DNA from: Acidobacteriota bacterium
GTDB taxonomy: Bacteria > Acidobacteriota > Terriglobia > Terriglobales > Acidobacteriaceae
DNA: 5,317 bases
Assembly (NCBI GenBank): GCA_021781255.1
Contig: JAJXXG010000138.1
Coordinates: 1 to 5,317, forward strand
Direction of reading: 5' to 3'
Shown piece by piece: positions 1 to 5,317 of this stretch. A program made the translations under genes and the position numbers. Positions within the stretch are counted from its first letter, which is position 1. Each line of letters opens with the position of its first letter. The notes under the pieces were generated by a model. That model did no database searches, was not told the DNA's origin, and worked only from the letters and a program-made list of their open reading frames with translations.

Positions 1-2
1 AC

Positions 3-71
3 GAACTGCGTGCAAGGGGCCTGGAGGACGAAGTCGATGATAAGACAGCCTTCATTCTCAAGTTCGCCTGA
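3..71 (+). CDS. 3' end of an unidentified gene (partial)
   Basis: An open frame enters from the left edge and ends at a TGA at 69-71. It reads as the last 22 residues of a protein: charged in its first half (L-R-A-R-G-L-E-D-E-V-D-D-K) and ending T-A-F-I-L-K-F-A. The amphipathic, charge-rich composition looks more like real protein than the other two forward frames. One of those stops early at 38-40. The other stays open to about 116 but reads as low-complexity Ser/Arg/Pro sequence. Twenty-two residues are too few to name a family. The 219 bases that follow before the next start suggest it is not in an operon with the DinB gene. The call rests on frame quality alone. Confidence 0.4.
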   Translation, partial: ELRARGLEDEVDDKTAFILKFA

Positions 72-290
72 AAGACGGTGCAACTTCTTTCGCCCCTTAC
101 TGCCCTTCTGAGAGAATCCAGAAGATAAGACCGGAAAAAATGACCTGCAATTTCCTTGGATCAGCGACGAGAACAGCACAACTATAGAGCGAAGGCTGAC
201 ACCGCCACGCTTTGCGTTGCGGTTCGATGGATACTCGGCCAGCCGCGAAGGCGACTCGGTCATTCCTGATGCCGGCTCTGGGAGTACCCC

Positions 291-899
291 ATGCGATACG
301 ATTTTCTGGCTGACACGTACGATACTGAGCGTCTGAAGGTCTTGAGCATCTGGAGCGAGTTCAAGGAAGAAGACTTGGCGATCAGGACCTCGCGAGCCGA
401 CAAACGGGGGCGTAGTGTTCATGAGCACATGGTTCATCAGTGCGTGAGCGAAAATGCATGGTTCGTCAATATGCTGGGAATCGATGTGGATGCCCCGCCG
501 CTTCCGACGCTGGAGACCAGGCTCAACTTCATCCGCCGCTATGCAGACGACAGCACGAAGCGCCTGGCGGTACTCGAATCGAAGGGCGAGCCGTGGTGGG
601 AAGCAGACGCGAGGTTTTTCGATGTCATGCGTTCTCGCGCGTGGATTATGACACGCCGGATTGCGCATACCTCCCACCATCGAGGTCAGCTGACGGCTAT
701 GCTGCGGATGCTGGGGCGCGATCTGCACAGCAACTACGGGCCGACCGCGGATACCGGTGGTCTGATGCAGAACCGCGCGCCTACAATCTATGCTTATCCC
801 ACCATGGACGCACTGCTAGCTGGGGAAACCGCTGGAGGCAAGAAATCACCGCTGCCAGGAGATGGAGGAAATGCCGTAACGGAGAGGCCAGACGATTAG
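291..899 (+). CDS. DinB family protein (putative metal-dependent enzyme)
   Basis: This gene encodes a 202-residue protein of the DinB/YfiT-like four-helix-bundle superfamily. Members bind a divalent metal through three histidines, and some are thiol transferases acting on bacillithiol or mycothiol. The substrate here cannot be read from sequence. The visible signature is an N-terminal helix with H-E-H-M-V-H at residues 44-49, most likely contributing H49 followed by E54. A second motif, H-T-S-H-H-R-G-Q at 126-133, is the classic DinB H-x-x-x-H-R-G-Q with H126 and H130 as the other ligands. The bundle core spans about residues 1-145. The last ~50 residues are a Gly/Pro-rich tail. There is no signal peptide or membrane segment, so it is probably cytoplasmic. 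The ATG at 291 is supported by GGGAG at 280-284, six bases upstream. It converges on fumC with 20 bases between stops, and no functional link to the TCA genes is implied. It looks full length and intact. Confidence 0.88.
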   Translation: MRYDFLADTYDTERLKVLSIWSEFKEEDLAIRTSRADKRGRSVHEHMVHQCVSENAWFVNMLGIDVDAPPLPTLETRLNFIRRYADDSTKRLAVLESKGEPWWEADARFFDVMRSRAWIMTRRIAHTSHHRGQLTAMLRMLGRDLHSNYGPTADTGGLMQNRAPTIYAYPTMDALLAGETAGGKKSPLPGDGGNAVTERPDD

Positions 900-919
900 G
901 GTACGGCAAGCCGGCGGTT

Positions 920-2320
920 TCATTCCGGACCGATCATCTTCTCCGGACGCAGGTACTTGCCGAACTCTTCATCCGTTAAGAAGCCGAGTTCGCGGTTTGC
1001 CTCGCGCAAGGAGAGACCATTATGGTGCGCGGTCTTTGCCAGTTTCGCAGCCTTGTCGTACCCGATATGTTGATTCAACGCGGTCACGAGCATCAGGCTG
1101 TTCTCCACATACTCGCGGATGCGCTTCAGGTTGGCTTCCATCCCCTGCACACAAAATTCCGTAAAGCTCCGGCACGAATCGCTCAACAGCCGCACAGAGT
1201 GCAGAAAGTTATGAATCATCACCGGCTTGAAGACGCTCAGTTCGAAATTCCCCTGGCTCCCGGCAAAGGCAATCGCAGCGTGATTGCCGTGAACCTGGAC
1301 GGCAACCATTGTTAAGGCCTCACACTGAGTGGGGTTGACCTTGCCCGGCATAATGGAACTGCCCGGTTCGTTCTCGGGCAAGAGCAGTTCTCCTAATCCG
1401 CAGCGGGGCCCAGAACCGAGCCAGCGAATATCGTTTGCAATCTTCATGAGTGATGCTGCCAACGTTTCCAGCGCGCCACTGGCAAACACCAACTCGTCGT
1501 GCGCCGAAAGGGCGGCAAATTTGTTGGGATGCGAGCGGAATGGCAGACCGGTCAATTCGGCGATCTTCGCCGCGGCACGCTGCGCAAACTCCGGATGCGT
1601 GTTCAGCCCGGTTCCCACGGCTGTTCCACCGATGGCCAGGTCATAGAGGCCGTCAAGCACCTTATCAATTCGTCCGATGTCGCGCGCCAGCAAACTGGCC
1701 CAGCCGCCCATCTCCTGCCCAAGCGTGAGCGGCGTTGCGTCCTGCAGGTGCGTGCGTCCGATCTTAACCACCGATTCGAACTCTCTGGCCTTTGCCGCCA
1801 GGGCGCCGTGGAGATTCCACAGAGAGGGAATCAGCTGCTCATGTACCGCGGTTGCCGCAGCGATGTACATCGCGGTCGGGAAGGTATCGTTCGACGATTG
1901 CGACATATTCACATCGTCGTTGGGGTGAATAGGCCGTTTGCTGCCTATTTGTCCGCCAGCCAGCTCGATGGCGCGATTCGCAATTACCTCGTTCATGTTC
2001 ATGTTGGTCTGTGTGCCAGAACCGGTCTGCCAGACACGCAGCGGAAATTCACCATCGTGCTTGCCTCCAATTACCTCATCGCAAACCTTTACGATCAGAT
2101 CCACTTTGTCCTCTGACAACTTGCCGAGATCATGGTTCACCATGGCCGCCGCCTTTTTGAGGATGGCAAAAGCGCGGATCAAATTCGGCGGCATGCGGTC
2201 TTCTCCAATCGCAAAGTGGTGGAGCGAGCGCTCGGTTTGTGCTCCCCAATAGTGCGCAACAGGAACCGCAATTTCTCCCATACTGTCGGATTCGATACGG
2301 ACCATTGCATGTGTGCTCAT
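920..2320 (-). CDS. fumC: Class II fumarate hydratase (fumarase C)
   Basis: FumC catalyses the reversible hydration of fumarate to L-malate in the TCA cycle. It is a cytoplasmic homotetramer that needs no iron-sulphur cluster. The 466-residue length is normal for the class (about 460-470). Visible motifs in order are [10 protein letters not shown] at 99-108 (substrate site), [14 protein letters not shown] at 132-145 (second-site loop and substrate contacts), [10 protein letters not shown] at 188-197 with H191 matching the catalytic-dyad histidine, and the superfamily signature [11 protein letters not shown] at 320-330 with S321 as the expected catalytic base. The C-terminal domain ends normally after the L-G-F-L-T-D-E-E-F motif. 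The ATG at 2318-2320 is chosen over Met6 because a near-perfect AAGGAGG lies four bases upstream. The related superfamily members aspartase and argininosuccinate lyase fit the motifs less well. It is divergent from sdhCA, whose product makes its substrate. Confidence 0.97.
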   Translation of the reverse strand: MSTHAMVRIESDSMGEIAVPVAHYWGAQTERSLHHFAIGEDRMPPNLIRAFAILKKAAAMVNHDLGKLSEDKVDLIVKVCDEVIGGKHDGEFPLRVWQTGSGTQTNMNMNEVIANRAIELAGGQIGSKRPIHPNDDVNMSQSSNDTFPTAMYIAAATAVHEQLIPSLWNLHGALAAKAREFESVVKIGRTHLQDATPLTLGQEMGGWASLLARDIGRIDKVLDGLYDLAIGGTAVGTGLNTHPEFAQRAAAKIAELTGLPFRSHPNKFAALSAHDELVFASGALETLAASLMKIANDIRWLGSGPRCGLGELLLPENEPGSSIMPGKVNPTQCEALTMVAVQVHGNHAAIAFAGSQGNFELSVFKPVMIHNFLHSVRLLSDSCRSFTEFCVQGMEANLKRIREYVENSLMLVTALNQHIGYDKAAKLAKTAHHNGLSLREANRELGFLTDEEFGKYLRPEKMIGPE

Positions 2321-2324
2321 TTTT

Positions 2325-2331
2325 CCTCCTT
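2325..2331 (-). promoter_or_regulatory. Strong Shine-Dalgarno site of fumC
   Basis: On the minus strand this reads AAGGAGG, a near-perfect match to the 16S rRNA anti-SD sequence, followed by AAAA and the fumC ATG. It fixes the fumC start and predicts efficient translation. The two downstream + strand genes have only weak sites by comparison. Confidence 0.8.
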
Positions 2332-2480
2332 CAAACCATGCTCGTGCTGCTAATGAATCAAGCCTTGGGACGGGTCTGTCTGGGAGTGAGCCTCTGTCTT
2401 CGAGCAGCTAATCTATACAGTCTATTGAATCGCATTCCTCCTTTCGGCGTGACGATTGTCTCACCTAAGAGTATGGATGG

Positions 2481-2516
2481 ACTATTTGCAAGAACGCGCT
2501 GCAGTGAACAAATAGT
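2481..2516. repeat. Perfect 8-base inverted repeat in the fumC-sdhC divergent gap (possible operator)
   Basis: ACTATTTG at 2481-2488 is mirrored exactly by CAAATAGT at 2509-2516, with a 20-base spacer. The repeat lies about 160 bases upstream of the fumC start and 27 bases upstream of the first possible sdhC start. The arms are AT-rich, and no T-run follows, so it does not look like an intrinsic terminator. Its place between two divergent TCA genes suits a binding site for a dimeric regulator, or a structure in the sdh leader RNA. The symmetry is seen directly and the role is inference. I do not recognise it as the site of a known regulator. Confidence 0.4.
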
Positions 2517-2543
2517 GGACAGACGGCCAAGAAGAACAGCCGA

Positions 2544-3266
2544 ATGGAACCCCCTATTCATTTGCACAGTTCAATGAGCACAGCTTCAGTTGCATCAAGA
2601 CCGTTTCGGACGGTGCGATTCTGGCGGTCCACGAACGGCAAAAAAGTCGTCATGGCCGTGACCGGGGCCGTAATGTTCCTTTTCGTCATCGGCCATCTTC
2701 TGGGCAACCTCTTAATATTCGCCGGACAGGCACGCATCAACGCGTACGCACAGTTTCTACACTTCGACAGTGTTTTGCTCTGGATTGTGCGGAGCGGTCT
2801 ATTGGTCGTGCTGGCTCTGCACCTGATTGCGACCATACAACTGGCGATTCGGAACAAAGAGGCTCGGCCCATTCCGTATTCCCACTGGAAGCCGATCAAT
2901 TCTACGTATGCATCGCGCACCATGTACTGGAGCGGCCCCATCATTCTGGCCTTTATCAGCTTCCATGTTCTGCAGTTCGCGGCCGGATACATACATCCTG
3001 AGGCCAGCTTCATTCCGGGTGACGTCTACCACAACCTTATCTCTGGCTTTCAGGTGTGGTGGGTTTCAGCATGGTATGTGCTGGCGATTTCGTTATTGGG
3101 CCTCCATCTGCGCCACGGCCTATGGAGCATGTTGCAATCGGTCGGGCTCGCGCATTCGCTTCACAGAGAGAAGATCTTCAAGCAAGTTGCGCTGCTGATT
3201 GCCGTTCTCATCGTCCTTGGATATATCTCCATTCCGATCAGCATTCTGGCAGGGTTTGTGAAATGA
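2544..3266 (+). CDS. sdhC: Succinate dehydrogenase cytochrome b558 subunit (membrane anchor)
   Basis: SdhC is the integral-membrane subunit of complex II. It anchors SdhA and SdhB and carries electrons through two b hemes to quinone, usually menaquinone in this single-anchor class. Five hydrophobic helices are visible at about residues 34-59, 81-101, 130-150, 169-190 and 213-236. One histidine falls in each of the first four: H51, H93, H141 and H188. Their spacings resemble those of the four axial heme ligands of the Bacillus subtilis protein. The conserved N-terminal segment [11 protein letters not shown] is at 31-41. The start is uncertain. The ATG at 2544 gives 240 residues and has only a weak GAAG upstream. 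An in-frame ATG at 2574 gives 230 residues beginning M-S-T-A-S-V, which looks more like the family, but has no visible ribosome site. The stop overlaps the sdhA start (ATGA), indicating one operon with translational coupling. Confidence 0.93.
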   Translation: MEPPIHLHSSMSTASVASRPFRTVRFWRSTNGKKVVMAVTGAVMFLFVIGHLLGNLLIFAGQARINAYAQFLHFDSVLLWIVRSGLLVVLALHLIATIQLAIRNKEARPIPYSHWKPINSTYASRTMYWSGPIILAFISFHVLQFAAGYIHPEASFIPGDVYHNLISGFQVWWVSAWYVLAISLLGLHLRHGLWSMLQSVGLAHSLHREKIFKQVALLIAVLIVLGYISIPISILAGFVK

Positions 3267-5317
3267 TACTCGACGCCAAGATTCCTTCCGGCCCAATTGA
3301 AGAAGCATGGGAGAAGGCTCGCTTCGAAATGAAGCTGGTTAGTCCCGCCAACAAGCGTCGACACCCCCTCATAGTTGTGGGTTCGGGTCTCGCGGGTGCA
3401 TCCGCAGCGGCGTCGCTTGGCGAACTAGGGTACAAGGTGAAGTGCTTTTGCTTCCAGGATTCGCCCCGCCGTGCCCATTCCATCGCGGCCCAGGGCGGCA
3501 TCAATGCCGCCAAGAATTACCCGAACGATGGCGATAGCATTTATCGCCTTTTCTACGACACGATCAAGGGGGGCGACTTCCGCGCTCGCGAGGCCAACGT
3601 GTACCGCCTGGCACAAATCAGCGTACATATCATCGACCAGTGCGTGGCGCAGGGAGTTCCCTTTGCACGGGAATATGGGGGCTTGCTGGCCAACCGTTCC
3701 TTCGGCGGCGCTCAGGTTTCGCGCACATTTTACGCACGCGGGCAAACCGGCCAGCAGTTGCTTCTTGGAGCCTATCAAGCCCTGGAACGCCAGGTTCATG
3801 CCGGCACTGTGACGATGATGCCGCGCACGGAAATGTTGGATCTCGTCGTAGTGGATGGCCGCGCACGCGGGATTGTCGCGCGCGACTTGGTGACCGGGAC
3901 GCTCAGTGCTCATATCGCCGATGCGGTCATTCTGGCTACCGGCGGCTACGGCAACGTCTACTATCTCTCGACGAATGCCAAAGGCTCTAACGCAACGGCA
4001 ATCTGGCGCGCACACAAGCGCGGCGCTCTCTTTGCGAATCCCTGTTTTACTCAGATTCACCCGACCTGTATTCCGGTGTCGGGCCATTACCAGTCGAAGC
4101 TGACGTTGATGAGTGAATCATTGCGGAATGACGGCCGCATCTGGGTTCCGATGAAGAACGGCGATACTCGCTCCCCGGATCAAATACCCGACGACGAGCG
4201 CGACTACTATCTTGAGCGTCGATACCCGAGCTTTGGGAACCTCGTGCCCCGCGATGTCGCTTCTCGCAACGCGAAAGCGATCTGTGATGCGGGAATGGGC
4301 GTGGGAAAGACCGGGTTGGGCGTATATCTCGATTTCTCGGAAGCGATCAGCCGTCTCGGCGAGAATGCCGTCCGCGAGCGTTACGGAAACCTGTTCGATA
4401 TGTATCAGCGCATCACAGGTGACGATCCCTATAAAGTTCCCATGCGTATCTACCCCGCCATTCACTACACCATGGGCGGTCTTTGGGTCGACTACCAATT
4501 GCAAAGCACCATTCCCGGCCTGTTTGTGCTGGGTGAAGCCAACTTTTCAGACCACGGTGCGAATCGTCTCGGTGCCAGCGCTTTGATGCAAGGGCTTGCT
4601 GATGGATATTTCATCATCCCTTACGCGGTGGGACATTATCTTGCATCAAACGAACTCACGAAGATCGATGAATCGTGTAGCGATGTGCAAAATACTCTCG
4701 CTTCCGTCAAGCAAACGATCGACACACTGCTCTCTATACGGGGCAAGCGCACCGTCGATTCGTTCCATCGGGAATTGGGACAAATCCTATGGGACGATTG
4801 CGGTATGACGCGCACGGCCCATGGGCTGAACACTGCTATCGATCAAATCCGCACTCTACGCGAGGAGTTCTGGCGGAACGTTACCGTGCCCGGTAGCGGC
4901 GACGATCTGAACCAGAATCTGGAGAAAGCCGGTCGTGTATCCGATTTCCTTGAACTGGCCGAGTTGATGTGCATTGATGCAAGGGAGCGCAATGAATCCT
5001 GTGGCGGCCACTTCCGGGAGGAATTTCAGACGCCCGACAGCGAGGCCCAGCGTGACGATGAGCATTACGCCTACGTTGCGGCATGGGGCTATCGCGGTCC
5101 GGGCGAGGTTCCAGAACTCACAAAGGAGCCGCTGGAGTTCCATGCTGTTCATCCCCTGTCCTCTAGATATGTTTATTATTTCAAGTCAGTATGCAGTATA
5201 ACAAGCCCATCCGGTGCGCTCAATGAATTGAGTCGGCCCACGGCTTGCCTTTGTCAAAGCTTTCCAGTACCTTGCGACCTCGCTAGGGGTCTTCGTTACG
5301 AAGTGAGAAACACCCTT
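3263..5317 (+). CDS. sdhA: Succinate dehydrogenase flavoprotein subunit (no stop in window)
   Basis: SdhA is the catalytic subunit of complex II. It oxidises succinate to fumarate with covalently bound FAD and passes electrons to SdhB. Reading from the ATG at 3263 gives 685 codons without a stop. Visible features: FAD-binding Rossmann motif [10 protein letters not shown] at 38-47; [10 protein letters not shown] at 71-80 with H72 as the expected FAD-linked histidine; Q-I-H-P-T at 264-268; S-E-S-L-R-N-D-G at 284-291 with R288 matching the proton-shuttle arginine; H-Y-T-M-G-G at 401-406; H-G-A-N-R-L-G at 431-437. All key catalytic residues are present. The pattern is the Bacillus/Acidobacteriota type, not the Proteobacterial one. 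The start is coupled to sdhC by ATGA. The family ends near residue 635, shortly after the E-P-L-E-F and V-H-P motifs. Here the frame continues about 49 residues with no resemblance to the family. The final stretch is therefore probably not native, and sdhB is not seen. Confidence 0.93.
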   Translation, partial: MILDAKIPSGPIEEAWEKARFEMKLVSPANKRRHPLIVVGSGLAGASAAASLGELGYKVKCFCFQDSPRRAHSIAAQGGINAAKNYPNDGDSIYRLFYDTIKGGDFRAREANVYRLAQISVHIIDQCVAQGVPFAREYGGLLANRSFGGAQVSRTFYARGQTGQQLLLGAYQALERQVHAGTVTMMPRTEMLDLVVVDGRARGIVARDLVTGTLSAHIADAVILATGGYGNVYYLSTNAKGSNATAIWRAHKRGALFANPCFTQIHPTCIPVSGHYQSKLTLMSESLRNDGRIWVPMKNGDTRSPDQIPDDERDYYLERRYPSFGNLVPRDVASRNAKAICDAGMGVGKTGLGVYLDFSEAISRLGENAVRERYGNLFDMYQRITGDDPYKVPMRIYPAIHYTMGGLWVDYQLQSTIPGLFVLGEANFSDHGANRLGASALMQGLADGYFIIPYAVGHYLASNELTKIDESCSDVQNTLASVKQTIDTLLSIRGKRTVDSFHRELGQILWDDCGMTRTAHGLNTAIDQIRTLREEFWRNVTVPGSGDDLNQNLEKAGRVSDFLELAELMCIDARERNESCGGHFREEFQTPDSEAQRDDEHYAYVAAWGYRGPGEVPELTKEPLEFHAVHPLSSRYVYYFKSVCSITSPSGALNELSRPTACLCQSFPVPCDLARGLRYEVRNTL
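5186..5317 (-). CDS. Possible C-terminus of an unidentified protein entering from the right edge
   Basis: On the minus strand a frame is open from the right edge to a TGA at 5186-5188, giving 43 residues. It reads like real protein: [20 protein letters not shown], then an [12 protein letters not shown] stretch and an aromatic end. The other two minus frames stop soon after entering the window. I do not recognise the family. It is antisense to the unfamiliar tail of the sdhA frame and ends about 16 bases from where SdhA homology ends. If real, it is a convergent neighbour or part of an inserted element. Forty-four codons open by chance is not rare, so this is tentative. Confidence 0.35.
   Translation of the reverse strand, partial: KGVSHFVTKTPSEVARYWKALTKASRGPTQFIERTGWACYTAY
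5202..5247. repeat. Nested imperfect inverted repeat near the right edge
   Basis: An outer pair CAAGCC (5202-5207) and GGCTTG (5242-5247) encloses CCG/CGG (5211-5213, 5234-5236) and an inner pair CTCAAT/ATTGAG (5219-5224, 5227-5232) separated by two bases. Folded, it would be a bulged hairpin. It lies just beyond the normal end of SdhA. No T-run follows on either strand, so it is not a convincing intrinsic terminator. It also lies inside the tentative minus-strand frame. The symmetry is seen; any role is unknown. Confidence 0.25.

Noticed and set aside
105..124. CTTCTG/CAGAAG inverted repeat with an 8-base loop after the left partial gene, considered as a terminator.
   Set aside because: Only six pairs, AT-containing, and no T-run follows on the + strand, so it does not meet the pattern of an intrinsic terminator.
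189..252. Direct repeat GCGAAGGC at 189-196 and 245-252, considered as part of a repeat array or regulator site.
   Set aside because: Only two short copies with differing flanks, expected by chance in G+C-rich DNA.
900..919. Searched the 20-base convergent gap between the DinB gene and fumC for a bidirectional terminator.
   Set aside because: The CCGG elements around 911-928 do not form a stable stem with a T-run on either strand.
2401..2430. TATAGA on the minus strand (2412-2417) as a -10 box for fumC.
   Set aside because: No acceptable -35 element lies at 16-18 bases, and promoter consensus in this lineage is not known well enough to call it.
2449..2464. GTGA-N8-TCAC in the divergent gap, considered as a CRP/FNR-like site.
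   Set aside because: Such sites have a six-base spacer and longer arms. Here the arms are four bases with the wrong spacing.
3425..4087. 220-codon minus-strand open frame inside sdhA, and a similar 205-codon + strand frame inside fumC (1499-2116).
   Set aside because: They are antisense shadows of well-conserved genes. Their translations are low-complexity, lack recognisable domains, and are explained by codon bias in the real genes.
5191..5260. GTATAACAAGCC followed by a nested hairpin, considered as an integron attC recombination site.
   Set aside because: No paired GTTRRRY core box is present on the far side, and there is no integrase or cassette context.

Overview
The window is ordinary bacterial chromosomal DNA carrying tricarboxylic-acid-cycle genes. 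I found no RNA gene, CRISPR array or recognisable insertion sequence in it. Three protein types can be named securely: a class II fumarase, a five-helix di-heme cytochrome b558 subunit of succinate dehydrogenase, and the matching flavoprotein subunit. The b558-type SdhC, the Bacillus-type SdhA and the fumarase sequence together look most like Acidobacteriota (Terriglobia/Koribacter-like). That assignment rests on remembered family resemblance, not on a search.

Layout from left to right. Positions 3-71 hold what is probably the last 22 codons of an unidentified + strand gene. Positions 72-290 are a non-coding gap in which I see no convincing promoter or terminator. Positions 291-899 (+) encode a DinB-family metal-binding four-helix protein. 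It converges on fumC, which occupies 920-2320 on the minus strand, with only 20 bases between the two stop codons. The 223-base gap at 2321-2543 separates the divergent fumC and sdhC genes. It holds the strong fumC ribosome binding site and a perfect 8-base inverted repeat at 2481-2516. sdhC (2544-3266, +) overlaps sdhA (3263 onward, +) by ATGA. The sdhA frame stays open to the right edge.

SdhC, SdhA and an iron-sulphur SdhB form respiratory complex II, which oxidises succinate to fumarate and passes electrons to membrane quinone. FumC then hydrates that fumarate to malate. Two consecutive TCA steps are therefore divergently arranged around one shared control region. sdhB, expected directly after sdhA, is absent.

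The point most worth a second look is the right end. SdhA matches its family up to about residue 636 (base ~5170), where the family normally stops. Here no stop is met and the frame runs on for about 49 codons of unfamiliar sequence. The same bases hold a protein-like open frame on the minus strand that stops at 5186-5188. This suggests a rearrangement, an insertion or an assembly junction near 5155-5185. I see no evidence of a previously undescribed system.
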